64,000 nucleotides of DNA from Lithospermum erythrorhizon (Eukaryota; Streptophyta; Magnoliopsida; Boraginales; Boraginaceae), in assembly GCA_019722365.1 (NCBI GenBank), contig JADFUC010000759.1, positions 930,001-994,000 of the forward strand, read 5' to 3'. This document shows, in pieces, positions 39,151-53,400 of the stretch. Position 1 is the stretch's first letter, and each line of letters begins with the position of its first letter. The notes under the pieces are model-generated. The model did no database searches. It was not told the origin of the DNA and was given only the letters and a program-made list of their open reading frames with translations. A program made the translations under genes and the position numbers.

Positions 39151-42100
39151 GTATTATGTTAACTAGGCAGTGACAGAAACACCAGCGTGGCAGGTTGCTT
39201 TCATTAAAGCAGCGAGCACCAAATGACAGCATGCAGTGCGTCTCGGGTTGTTGTGTGTGTGGATGGGAGACTCAAGATATGAACCTGCGTGGTATAAGCC
39301 ATTGCAAGCAGTTGGGAAATTTAAATTCTTCCGGGCGTAGCGAGGATATGAGTCACTTGCAGTATGTTGCGCTTTTGCCCACGTGGTTACGTGCGGATGG
39401 GATGTTAATACTGAGGCAATAGTGGTGGAAAGTGACAAAATAGCCGTGCGTTCTACTCATATGCATTATGTCTACCTTGACTTTCGTTTTTATAACTACT
39501 TTTGGTATATCTCGATACTTAAAATCTAATATTATAAATTGCTATTAGACTTCTGACCAAACGATACATGCCTATATAACTACGTGGTGGGCGCCTTTTG
39601 CGGCGGTATATTGACAGAAAAAATTCATATCAAATTGAATCTCACAAATAAAAATGGATCAAAGATAAATGACGTAAAATACGTTGTGACCTCTGAAAGG
39701 ACTCTGAGACTACGTTAATCTTTGGAGAAAATGATCACGGATAAATAGATTGAAAAAAAATAACATACTTGCAAACTTGGAAGTATATCCCCGGTTTACT
39801 AACAATTCATTTGCTAGGAAATGTTGGTCGAATATCTAATGTGTTGCCATCTTAGTTTTCACAGGAAGCAAAAGCGAGACCCAGCTTATCGAAGATACTC
39901 GAATTCAATGGCCTTAGTACACCGCTTTGGAATGCGAGACTTGATGATTACCGTCACATACCGATCAAAATTGAAATTAAAGCGGTACTTCGAGACCCAA
40001 TCGCCTCGAATCTGCCAGTTGCTTGCCGTATATTTAGGCAAAGTTGGAGAGTTGAAAGATAATTAAGAGAGATGTGTTTTACGGAAAGTTACTTACGTAC
40101 TCTATGGTTGAATATATATGAAAGGGCTTTACCGTACTCATATGCTTGCTCATTACTAGCGGCGATATATTGAGGAATCAGGATGGCTATGAAATTAGGA
40201 GTTGTGAGACGGAGATTCAATCAAAGGAGAAAATGATCAGTGCCATTACAACTATTTTGAAGCATATGATAGATGGCATGGATATAATGATTGTCCAATA
40301 ACTCATGTATATGAAACAGGATCGCGTACAAAAAGAGGTTCAGAAGGAGTTTTGCACCTGAGCAAATAGGGCATGATTAAATACCCACATGTATGGGAGG
40401 CGTCTGAGATCGCGTCAGTGATAATAACAATTCGAGAAATTTAGCGGACAATAGTTGGAATTCGTTCCCTTCACAATCCGTAAGTTTACTATTAAAATAT
40501 GATTGTCATATTAATGTAAAGTGAAAAAGCTTGATGGTGTGTCATCAATGTAAAATATTTGTATAAATATGTTAGGGACGAGACAAGTAATATGATAAGT
40601 TAAATCGTGAAGCAATCTTGATGAGATTAATGATTTAGCAGATGGAAGGTAGATATGTGCACGAGGCTTTGTAGCATATTTATGGGTTTGAAATAAATGG
40701 GATGTACCCTGCATTTATGAATCGCAAATTCATTTGCACGAAATGCAGTTAAATTATAGACCGAGAAATGATTGTGTATTCTGAAGATGGCGTAACTCAG
40801 GAACAACTTGTTTGGGGAATCATAGCAAAAGTGTGGTGAGCGGGTTAAGAAATAATAGAGGTGTCTGGAGATCTCTGGCTGTGTTTCCCTATCGAGAACC
40901 AAGTTTATGAGCCTAAATCCTTTTGTACGCGAGTAGAGGACACGTCATTTGAGGGCTACGGTAAATGGAGTAATATGTGCACTTCCACACGTTCAAAGCA
41001 GCGAAATATTTAGGGATGCTAGAGCATAATAACTATTTAGCGAGCTTACGTTGGATGAAGCCGATGGGTAATGGACATGCCAAGCCCACATTTCAGGAAC
41101 CTTTTTGTATAAACTTTCTCGGTGGCGTACCATCCCTCTTGGAGTTACGCAATTATGGACCGCAATTTCATCGTTTCATGATGGAGAGATCATGTTTCCT
41201 CGACATCCGGATCTACGCCCGTTGCTTTGTCCTGTTTATTTGAGGACATCAACATATTATTGAAAAAAAGCATGGAAAATCCCAACTCTCATTGCATGTT
41301 TTTGACCATTTGAACAACCGAAGTGAGAGTGTTCCAAAGATTATATTGAATGAACTTTCGTCCCCATTATCCGGTAAGATGTAATTCCATCGATAAGTTG
41401 AACTCAAAGTCAATTGGCCCGGCGTTCAAAAAAATCATGCTTCAATTATGAAAATAGTAAACAATATGTTTTTCATTGATGGCCTAGGAAGCGGAAAACA
41501 TTTTATACCTGAGTTTTATTAATAAATATGGAAGGTATTACTGTGTTGTTGCTTAAATTGGAATTAAAACCACCCGGTCTACGGGGGAGCTAGCGCGTGG
41601 TCCAGAAATCCCGCGAGGAAGCGGTCTGCGGCCATTGTAAGTTGTTGATCTGGCGGCCTATTGATTGATGAGATGGGTCAAGGTAGGTATGTTGGATGGA
41701 AGCTCCTACTGACCAACAAATATGCCTTGAGGCATTGGGCCGAAGACAACAGGGATATAATACTGAAAAACACCCGAGCCTTTCGGTGAGTAAATAGAAC
41801 ATTTCGGTGGAGATTTCGGGTAATTCTTCCCGATAGTAAGGGGGTAGAGATGTCGACAAAGTTGAGGCAAGCGTCTAGAATGACTTTGGGGACATGTTGA
41901 GTTTTTTGAGATTGGGCGTAATATGGGGAAATCAATGTTGGCATTCTTTCTCGGGTTTCTGCCAGAGGTGGGTGATGGTGTGAACGGCAATCGAGGATGC
42001 TCGTGTGAAGTTCTTTGTCGGCGATAATTAAATACCACATGGGAGAAAGCGAAAAGTCAATTGATCGTTGATAGATTCAGCATTCCCAAATATGGAGGAG

Positions 42101-42665
42101 CAACGTGTATGACTCCAACTATATGGTCACGAGAGCTATAATAACACCCAAAAATGCAGATGTGGACAAATTGAATGAAATGATTATTGAAAAATTCCCA
42201 GGGGAAGAATTTGAGTATGCTTCATGGGATTCAGTCGAAGATGATATTCACAATCTTTACCAGCCCGAGTTCTTAAATTCTTTGTTCGTGGTTTGCCACC
42301 TCATGGCTTAACTTGAAAGGGGATGTCTATGAATGCTTTAAGGAATCTTTGATCCCACAAATGGGGTTATGTAATGGGTACTCGAATGATGTCGTAATCA
42401 ACCCGCAAGCATTTGTATTTGAAAATCATGCTTCAGGCGACATTCTGGAACAAAGTCTTCTTAAGTAGTATGCCATTGAATGAGTGAGGGATGATGTGGT
42501 CTGCCTTTTGTTCAAAAGAAGCAGTTTCTGTAAAGAGTTAGAGCCGCTTTAATAATCAACAAGTCGCGAATTCGGTATTCCAGAATTTTACGAACCATGT
42601 GGTGGAAGTCACGGACAACTATATGTGTCACTTGCTCGAGGAGGTATTACATTTGCACTTATCTG
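39150..42665 (+). mobile_element. Degenerate autonomous Helitron: RepHel (Rep plus PIF1-like helicase) remnant
   Basis: Conserved blocks of a plant Helitron RepHel protein lie in correct order on the plus strand, broken by stops and frameshifts. Rep region: LQYVALLP (in 39195-39422), GGRLLRRYI...QIES (near 39586-39640), then SMALVHRFGMRDLMIT within 39821-40066, which matches the Helitron-like N domain. Linker: MEGRYVHEAL (near 40641) and QIHLHEMQLNYRPRND (near 40730). Helicase: HTFKAAKYLGMLEHNNYL (40977 onward), a damaged Walker A reading DGLGSGKH (near 41480-41503), FGGDFG (41801-41820, family GGDFRQ), YMVTRAIITPKNADVDKLNE (42117 onward), YQPEFLNSL, GLCNG (near 42364) and the closing SHGQLYVSLARGG (near 42607-42648). 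Helitrons transpose by rolling-circle replication. The element cannot encode an active protein now. The 5' TC and 3' hairpin-CTRR ends were not located. Confidence 0.85.
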
Positions 42666-44407
42666 ACCAAGATATTGGTGAAGGATGAAAAATTAGGGAA
42701 AAAGACATGGAGTATTTACTAAAAATGTTGTTTTACAAAAGAAATATTAACTATTACCGCCTCACTTTTATGACTATAGGGTTCTCGATAATAAATTTAA
42801 TTAATTTACAATTATCAAGTTTTTATCGATCTCGTTGATTGAGGTATGTATTAGCTGTGAATTGTAATATTTTTTTAGGATTTAGTCTTTGTTCCAACTT
42901 TGCGATTGATGGATCAATTGAACAATGGAATGTTTTGAAACAAAATATCGAAACAACATGCAAAAAGGTAAAACATCATTATTTGTTAATTGTTTACTAT
43001 TTTTAAATTCCTTAAATGCCTTATTTTGTAAAAGTAATATTAGATAATATTTTTACTTTACATGATTTTCGAATAAGTTATTGTCCAAGTTGAAATGTCT
43101 TTGTAGCGATCAATGGCGAAGATTTTTAAGAATTGTTTGCATTTTTGAAGGAACAAAAAAGATGAGGATAATTTTCTCTACATTTCCAAAGAATAAAATG
43201 CATTATTAATCACTTGAAATGACTAATATCTAAACCAGCTCATTATATGATAACATTGATGAAATTGAATTGCTTACTTGGGATGGGATCATCAGAGTAT
43301 TATATCTGATCGTTTAATCGATACAGCGATTGTATACATTTATCAATGACTTAATTACTTTGAGTTTTAAAATTTATTCCAACCCAGGAAGAGAATACCA
43401 AATGACGGAAAAACCTGAACAAGCGGCGATCTGAATAAAACAGGAAAGGAATTAGATCGGTAATGAAATTGTTTTTAACTTATGGTGAAATATGCATTTC
43501 CGGCTATATGATAATATATTGAGATGATACATATTGATTTAATTTTATTTTACAAGAATTTTGCAAAATCGTGGACATAAGTGAGAAGTTCCTTAAATAC
43601 ATAGATTACTTGAAAAGCTAATACAAAACATATTAAGTGGATGAAGTCTGAGAAGAGTGTTTAATTTAGGTGATATTATGCGTAAGTAATGGGCCAATAG
43701 TCGTGATTTTTATGCATGCAAATGATGGAACTTCTATGGTAAATGATTTAGTCATGATTTGTACATAATGATGGAATAATACTACATTTTAATCAATACC
43801 ATATTGTAGAGGTCTATTTATATTTTAGATTTATGTTTTGTACTAAATAATACAATTGTTATTTATTGATAATTGTGTTTATGATTTTACTTTTCTTTTT
43901 CATATTGAGATCACACATAATGAGTATCTAAAGATTGATAACATGGTCGCGCAAGTTGGGTACATCTGAATGCATTAGTATTTTATAAATAATACAATTC
44001 ATTATTGATAGCGTGTTTATCAATTTTCTTTCACTTTTTATTATATATTTCTGTGAGATCCACACGCATGTCCCAGTCTGAGGATTGGTAGCATCATAGA
44101 ATTCGCTTTAGGTTGGAATTTTGTGCACGATAATATTAATATATAATGCTGTGACACGTTCTCAAAGAAAGCGAGGTATGATACAGAAGTCTGATTATAA
44201 AGTGCAAAGTACGTATTTCTCTATAGGAAGTTTGTGAAAAATGCATCTCTCTCTCCCGCCGTTGTACCTTGCTTGCCCCTTGGCTTTGTATGACATGCAT
44301 TGGATAGGTATAACCTTAAATGTAAACGGGAATGAAGGCGGGAAGGAGGTAGATGATTATCTCTCGTCTATGTATATATACATTTGTCAACCCTTGACAA
44401 AGAGAAG
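42666..44407. other. AT-rich region between the Helitron coding remnant and the callose synthase gene
   Basis: No coding sequence seen. It probably contains the 3' end of the Helitron and the 3' UTR of the callose synthase gene. Confidence 0.35.
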
Positions 44408-47400
44408 TTACTCTTTGTGACTAGAAGAACGATCCTTCTTTGGTCCTCCAAGGATACGAGAAATCTGCAGACCTCTACTGAATGCTTGATTGAACAACAT
44501 TCTTGTCTGAAATTCTGACACAAAAGGAAACCAAGCCAAGAATGCAACTGGAGTGAACAGCAGCAACCATGATCATCTGCATTATCCAGGCCAGTGTCTT
44601 CTTGATCACCTATCATAGGAAACTGGCAGGGCGTCTTTGATTTCGAGCAGATTAAACGTCTGATTAATTTTGGATGGAGGAGTAGAGCATAGAAAGAAGC
44701 GAAGTGAAAAGGTTTGTCGGAAGAGTTTACTTACCAGAAGCATGCCCCATCCGGTTGGCATGAAAGCGAGGATGCAATCTACAATGTCCCGGAATGACAT
44801 GCTCAGAACCACTATCATCGTTATCAAGATGCCCACGAAGGAAAGAAATATCAAGCCCTTTATTATTCGAAACACGAGCTGAAAATCTGCACTGAATCTC
44901 TTCCTTCCAATAGCTACAGCCTACAAAGATAAACATACAGTACAAAATTTCAAAACAAATAACTTGCATATACACAGATTAGCTCGTATAGGCAGACACA
45001 TGGGCATGTATTGATTTAGTGATGACGAAAATCTCAATTTGCAGACAGGGATGCAGATGAAGCTACACAGGTGCAAATTATGAACTAAGAAGAGCAGCTC
45101 TGTGAATTTCGAAGAATTTCTCTGGTGATGTCCTCATGGGTCCTATATTCGTAGATACTATTTATATCATATCTCATGTAGATACTATTTATATCATATC
45201 TCATGTAGTAAGCATAAACAAAAAAGTAACTTGACTAAGCAAATATAGAGATCACTTTAACATATTTAACTTTCTTTATTACCTTCATCACCATTAGTAC
45301 TATAAAAATAACAAGCCATGATGCTCCATAAACCTGGCAAAAGAAGATGAAAATAAGACGAATGAGTTATGGATCATGTTCCTCGGTATATATAAGAAAG
45401 AAAAAAGAAAAAGGAAATGGAACATGAACTTTGAATAATTATATACCCAGATACTTGTGTTTTTCCTTGTAATAGTCAAATGATACATCAACCCATACTG
45501 ATATATGAAAAAGCGAAGCGCAAGAAAAATTTCGAGAATAATCCCTCGCTTGCCAGAATTACGGAGGTGTCTCTGCTCGTTCTCCCACCAAGATTCCCAA
45601 CTCTTTTCTGGTGCCACGCCAATGCCTCCACGATTTTCTATCCATTTATTCCAATCAGTCCAGTCATCAACAATCTTTTGCCACTCAAATCCTGATGGGT
45701 TGAAGAGGAAAGGAGCATAAAGCCACGTCGCGACAAGGAACCATATTGATGCAGTTATCAGTACGTATGATACAACACCACGGTAAGCTTTACCGAAAAT
45801 TTGGTACACGAGCAGTAGAATCATCAGTTCGATACCCTTGACAAAATGGCTCCGTGAGTACAACCTGTAGTTGTCTGCAAACTTGGCATGGAACACAACA
45901 AATCCTCGACCTGTACCTCTGTACTGGGCACCGCCATGAAGTAAAGTTCTTCCGTAGTAATGGGTTCTTGTTCCGAGAGAAAATGTGAAGAAGACTGGAG
46001 CAAGTTGCAGTTGCATCATAACAAAATCAGTTAAGGCCTTCCTAAAACCACTTTCCAGCCCTATCTCCATCATCATTGGTAAAGCCATTAGAAAACCAAT
46101 TTGGACAATGGATTGTGAAGCTAGAGCTACTTGAAGAGGCTTGTTGTCTCGAATTGCTGGATGACTACTCAGTCCTTCTTCGAGCCCACTAAGAACCAAA
46201 TAGAGGCGACCGTAGAAACTTATATACAATAAAGCCCAGTTATCTACCAAAACACAAATAAAACATTTAAAATACTGCTAAATTTATCTACTCCATGTCC
46301 TAGTACTTAAATTATGCTTCATATAATACCAAAGTACAGAAGTAGAATCCAATAGTGGTGAAAACTCTTTTGTAGAAGCATCCTGAGAGAAATCAAATCT
46401 GTAAGCCATACCAAATGTCGCTGACTCATTGTCTGCTCCCCATTTCCATTTGCTATTTTTGCTTCAAAGAGTGAAATTTGATTGAGACCCACATCCCTCC
46501 CTTTACCAACTTGTATGTACTCATGATGTGTTACATTTCCACCACGGAGTGTAGAATTGAAACCTGCAAATAGTCAGTAATAGGGGCTGATGTCAAAGAG
46601 ATTGATAAATAAAGCTGCTGAATGCTGATTGAAATAAACAAAAAGTTCAGGCCAGTATAAGAAGATTTTTGAGGATCATTGATATTGGACCATGTGTGTA
46701 TTTATTTTAAAGGAGTAATGATTTCTTTAAACTGAAATGAATAGATGAATATAGCTATACCACTAACACAGGGTATATAAATGGTCATATTAAACTTGGC
46801 ATCGTGAACGATATGAAATTAGAGCTTAAATTCATTATGTACTTCTGACTCTAAGAATAACCTACTTTAGAGGTTCAGCGAGAAGTCTTTGCCCGATGGT
46901 GACAAAACTGGTTTCCTGATTGGACATGAACCATGCCAGAGATGAAACACTGCATACATAGATCAGTGGAAAACAATGAAGAATAAGGTGAGAAACAAGT
47001 ACTAATGGAAAACATGCCTGCTCTTCAAATGAATAAAGAGATATTACATCTATTTCCTTTTCAGTAATACGTTCTACGAACCTGCCAGTGAAAATGTGCT
47101 CTCTAAGCCCCAAAATTGTAGGGTTTCTAACTCCATGCTTCTTCAGGAACTCTTGTAAAAGATTTCTCATCTTGAGAGCTTCCTCCATGTAGTTATCCTA
47201 CCAAAATACATTTTATTACATCTCGTTCACTCAGCATACGTATGTTTTGCCAGACTGAAGGACAAATTTTATATAAACCTGGTTCATATCTATTGTTTGC
47301 AGGCCTTCTCCTCGAGAAAAAACTATGGCATGGTTCTGATTTTCTGGTTTCCCTTCACCTAATATTGCATTCCCTGGGAGCTTTATCCGATAGATTACCT

Positions 47401-50400
47401 AAAAATACAATATGTTTTACCAAGAGACTCATCCAAAAATTGAATACGCAAAACACACGAGATCACTACTGAGAGCAGCACCTGGTCTAACTTCTGATCT
47501 GGATCGGAAGAGTCAACAGACTTGGGTACAGCCTTCACAAGAGCCGAGTAGTAAACCTTCTCCACCATCTTTTTAGTTTTGTCTTTTCCAGTCTCTTCAA
47601 CCTCATCAATATAAGCTACACGGAGAGATGGGTATCTGCACACCGAGGTAGTGACTATAACAAATATTTAAAAGAACAAAAACTGGCAATCCCAACTTAA
47701 TTATCTAGATACATACTTTGTCATCAGCCTCAAAATGTCTGTGGCACGCTGATCGCCAGACCGCTTCTGGATACCATATTGCTGGCATGACACCACAAAT
47801 GAAAACTTCATGTCAGCAACTGCCTGACATTGTGCCAATAGTGATCTTTCATTCCTAAGGTGTTCATCAGTATTTGATTCTGCAGCCTTATACCCTTTCA
47901 TCAACTCTGTTGAGGAAATTAAATGATTAGTTAGTAAATTGAAAAACATATATGAAAACAGAACTCAAAGAGAGTTTTGCCAGTACCTTCATGCTTTGCC
48001 ATATCAAGGAAGGCCTGAAGCTCCAATGCTTGGCGGTAATACATCATACCTCGTACTTCCATAATTGAAGATTAAAGGTAAATATGCAGTAATGTCAACT
48101 CGATTACCATGCACAAATTTCTTAATTAAGACCAGAGCTGTAATACCTGTCCTAGTCAATGTTTGGCCTCTGTATGATGCCCATAGACGAAGTTCTTCTT
48201 CTAATTTGGTGTTCCGCATCAGATCTTCTTCATTGCTGCAACCAACCCGCTGAAGAAAATTATCCCATTCATCTGTATGAAACTGAAGTCGATAAGTACA
48301 AATATCTTTTTAAGCTCATTACCACTCACATTCAAACAGAAAAACTGATATAACCTGGATAAATTTTTTGCAAATAGAAAAGTATGGAAACTCCATCTTC
48401 ATTCGGCCTTTTCAGTGAATCTATTGAAAATAGAACCTCCTCATTGTAGTAAGGAGTTAAAATCCTTCAAAAAGAGTACGTAAAATGTTAGGTTAGATAC
48501 ATCTCATTAACAGAGAACAATAAAACTAAAAATGAGGGTCTGTCCGCAAATTCGATGAAGCTTTTGGGAAGTGTAGCTGTTCAGTTCATGAACATTTTCT
48601 TGAAACTTAAATCTCAAAAATAAAATAAAAAATAAAAAAATAGAACAATAAAACCAAGTAAATAACTGAAGTGGGAGAAATTCTGAAAGAATTATTTCTA
48701 AGGTTAACTCCTAACTGTTCTGTAATATTAAAGCTGCAGCAAGGAGGTATCAAATAAACAAGATCATTATGCCACTAAATGTAAATGTTTACCAGAAGAC
48801 AACTTACGAAAATGAGAGCATTTGGCGAACTTTTGGAGCTGAAGGCATGTCCATAAAAAGTGAATTTGAGAAGAATGAGATGCGCCTCCTAGCTTCTAGG
48901 TTTGATGGCACATCCATAGCAGATTCCTTTACTGTAAGCAACAAATGAAGCCTTCCAATCTAAACACAAAAACAAGGTTTTGAGTCACGGAGGTCTAATG
49001 ACAGTTGAGACATCAGCCATTCTTCTTTCCGTTAAAGAAGAATAACAATAAGATCACTAGAGGAGAAAGGGGTTAGGTCAATGGTCTGGTGAACTTAGCT
49101 CCAGAAAAGACTTAAATTTTGCCTTTTCACTCATAGAATTCCGCCCCCCCCCAAGTTTAGTTTATGTACATCCACTACCCTTATGCCCAACTTCTGTCTC
49201 CATCTCTGAATCAATTCCAACAAATTTAAAATTGAAACGAATGACAACATGAAGCTACAAATGGTGAATGACATGACCATCTCTTCTACTAATTATGTGG
49301 TTCAATATATGAACTACACGCACTAACAGAAGTTCTTGCATAGCATCATAGTGAGATGAAGCCTGCCTACAAAACAATGAATTAACCAGCCTCAAAGACC
49401 TGACCTTCTCTTTCCATGCTTCTTTTTCTTCTGTTATTGGAAAGTTGAGTTTATCAAAAAACTTATAATGTTGGTTGACGGGTGTCATGCCTTCATGAGC
49501 TGCATAGGGCCCACCATGGCTAGATTCTACCATACTGTAAAAGTAGGAAAATGAAAAAAGGACTATTGAGAATTTGAGATCCACATGGCCATAATTTTAC
49601 AAAAGAGATTTCATATTATGTACCTAGGGACAGAGTCTTCCATAATGTCTCGGGTCACAACCTCCAGCATATCTAATAAAACGATAACTATTTGATCCTT
49701 GTCCTCCTTTTTGTTTTCTTTCTGCCAAAAGGGGAAACGAAAATAAAGGGATATGTTGGAGACTTCATAAATAATTAGACAGATGATGGTATTTTTTCAC
49801 AAAAAAATGTTGAATATTTACCAGAAATTTAATCAGTTGCACAAACTGGTTATACAGGTTAGGAAGAACACTCATGTCAAATTCCTTTATAAGGTCACCC
49901 TCGTTTATGTGCTCGTCAACCTTCGAGAATATCTCATCAATGATCCTATGAATTTTTTATAGACATCAAATGAGATCAGGTATATTTGCCATCAGTCACA
50001 GTAAAATATGCCAATGAAGATTTACTTGTTTTCACGCTCTCCCAAAACCAAATATTTGATAATGCTTTTACATGAAGAATAGCATTCGCGGGTGGCACTC
50101 CGCATATAAAAATCTGCATCCAATCTTTTTTTCAACTCCTTGTCTCTACCATTGCTATCTTTTGCCATATCCAATGCAATCGGAAGCTACATGGAAGCGC
50201 TCATACATCAGATACATATGATTAACATCAGAAGAATACTTGCCAACAGTTGAAAAGGGATAAAATCAGGTAGAAACCAACCTTGCTAGCCAACAAAAAT
50301 GGGGGCCAACGTATGAGGTCTAGTTCAGGATCAGCCCAATAAGGTACAAGTAGTAGCTCCAATTCCCTATCAAGCATCACAAAATTAGCAAGAGAAGAAC

Positions 50401-53400
50401 AGTTACATTTTCTTAAGATTACCCAACGGAGAAATTAGTGGAGGGCAGATAGACTGAGGTTGGAATTCATACTAAGTTAAAATATGCCAAACCATCTAAA
50501 AAATGTCTTACCTATTATTTATCAGGTCTTCCTCTCGCAAGCTCTCAATTATTTTGTTCCACATCTGAGCAAACTTTGCTGCTGCCTCGTCTTTACTAGA
50601 TGGGATCTGTATGCAAATTTTAAATTTATGTGGAGTTCACCTTTCAAGAAATAAATGAGAAGACTAACAGCGAACTGGTAACTGCATTACTAGCCATAAG
50701 TAGTTTTACCTCATCAAATTTTCGAGAAATTGCAGCCATCAGTCCCTTCCTTTGCTTCTCACTCTTTTCAACTGGGATCAAGCGAGCGTTAAAAGCTCCT
50801 GGCAGTGACTGGAATCGTGACCTCAGCATTCCCAGTGTTCGAATCTGATATTAATGTAGAATTAGTAGATTGCCTGCATTTATTCGTAATGATGCTAATA
50901 CACATAAATTTATCAAGAAACATGTGAGAGAGAAAGGACGACAAACAAGGAAAACAACTTTCAACATCCATCGTGATAACTTTTGACAACGTGTGAGGGA
51001 GTATGCAGGTTAGGTGAAATTAATGCAAATGCTGACTACACAAATGCACGAGTGCCTGGTCTAACGATATCAGTAACTTCAACATCTAGATATCTAGTAA
51101 TAAGTAACTACAGCTTCTAGGAAAATGAAGATTGAATTAAGATAAATTGAAATAGACTGGAGAAAGGATTACAATAAAGGAAACTAACCCACCTCTCCCA
51201 GTCTGCGATATGCTCCATAAATACCACCATATATCGTGGAGAAAATAGCATACCAAATCTGGGTATCCATGAAATAGACCTGCAATGTTACCCAACTAGA
51301 TGTGTAAATATGCAGGCAGTAATTTATGCAGTAATAATCCAGGAAAAAATCTAACAATCAACGTACTAGAACAACAGGAGCCCAAAGGGCAATCACTACA
51401 CCAATGTTGTTCTTAGCTGCAAATTAAACAATGAGAAATTAGAAGAAGAAAAAATATTGTAGACCTACATAAGATAGCCCGTAACAGACAATGATGATTA
51501 AAGAAGTGCAGTAAGTACCATGAGGAAAGAACTCATGCCACTTGTATGTTGAAATGCTAACATTCATTATTTCTTTTGTTGGGCCGACAAGAGGTTTTAT
51601 CTGCAAAAACGAAACCATGACCTACAATGTTATGTCTTCAAATAGACATGAATTAAGAAGGCGGCAATTTTATCAGCTCTAATGTCTATCAACGAGGATA
51701 TCACGTCTGGCTCCTTCCGGCTTAAGGTGTAGAATTACAATAGTAAATGCAAAGATTCGCAGATCATAATGTTGCAAAACCAGGGGTTCGGATATCCAAA
51801 GAGGCAAGAGCAAAGGCAGATGTAAAACCAAATAACGTACAACTTATTGGCTCCGGTTCAGTTCTATCATATCATACTATCATAGGACCTTGCAGACTAA
51901 AAATGCAGGTAGAACAAATTACATTTTCCTCAATGAAGCTCGAAGTGGTGTAAATTGTCGACGACACTAGATGGACAAGTTCTAAGATAGGTCAAGTGAA
52001 CATTCAGATCATTTTGACTATCTCTCCATGTATCAACTTTCACATCCGGGGTTTCCCAGTAACTATCATATTTTAACAATCAATAAACCAAAATAAAATA
52101 TATTTTCTAAATTTCCCTTCTACCAAATTCAGAGACTATTACTTTTGATCCTCTGAAGTCATTGGCATATTAAGTCCTCAACTTAATATTGAGATCAACC
52201 AAACACAAAATTCTACCGTCCTCTCTTTTCCTTACAGAATTTCTTATAAGTTGAAGGATTTCGTAAGTTCAGTGGTGGTATATAATTTCCATGATTCAAC
52301 ATAAGATAGCTCAAAATGAAGGGCATTGGACCCACTTAAGAAGTTGTGTTTCTGCCTACACAATAACAATGAAGTGATGACAAAGAGTACCTCTATATAG
52401 TAACTGAATGTCAATTTGGTTGTCAGGAGGGAGATCCAAAAGAGAGTATATCTGGAGCAAGAAAGAGATAGCATCAGTTTTGGCATGCTAAAAAAAAATG
52501 AACTGGTTTTCAATGTGCAATCCAGTCTACTTACTTAAAAAGAGAGAAAGCATTTTCATGCATTCCTCTTCCCACGTATAGCCGAGGCTGCAACATAAGA
52601 GCCACCAAGAGTTACAGCAGGAGTTGAAAACAAAAACATGATGCCAGAAACAGACGCTAAACATATTGTAAAGAGATGAAAATAAGGCATACCTGAGACC
52701 ACCACATCATGAGCCTTACAATCCTGTAGTCCGATCTTTCAAGGTAGCGTCGTATAATGGGGAAAAGAAACAATGATGCAGATAACATGTTTGGAGATAA
52801 ATAACCAAGAATTGCAAATATGAACAGGGATGGGCTACTTGGACTGTTTCCGAACCAATTCTTGATGGTCTGCCCGAATCCAGATGGATTTTTCCAACTG
52901 TATACATAAGTTACCGGCAACAGTATCACCCAGACTGCTGCCGAAATTGCCTTTAGAATATATCTCAGCTGGACATGACGTGACATGCCGTGTCTCGCTT
53001 TCCAGTTCATAAATATATCAGCCACAGCTATATAAGAAACAACAAAATGAGAAGCGTTCAATTATTGATATTATCAAGGGAACTCTCTGACATCATCATC
53101 AGGTACTGTTGCTGTCAAAACACATATAACTGGAGGGCATTGTCTTTATGAATTTACAGTCACGAAAGTGATTGTTAAGTGCAAAAAGAAACGCAGTTCT
53201 TTGATATAGTGAAAAATATGTGAGAATTATAATCACAATAAAAAAGCATACACACTTATGCACGAAGACGTCTCAGTATACAGAAGCACCAACATGCAGG
53301 TGTTCGAATGAACTTTTCTTAAGTAGCTTGCATAATTGAAATAATAAAAGAAATGCAGCATCTTTAGTAATACAGTCAAATTATCTGTGAGGTGGTGGCA

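Noticed and set aside
41590..42040. Overlapping minus-strand open frames of 89-120 codons
   Set aside because: They are antisense to recognisable Helitron helicase motifs (FGGDFG and the region before YMVTRAIITPKN) and have no family match.
45480..45720. Plus-strand frames of 71 codons
   Set aside because: Antisense shadows of the callose synthase exon 46218-45447.
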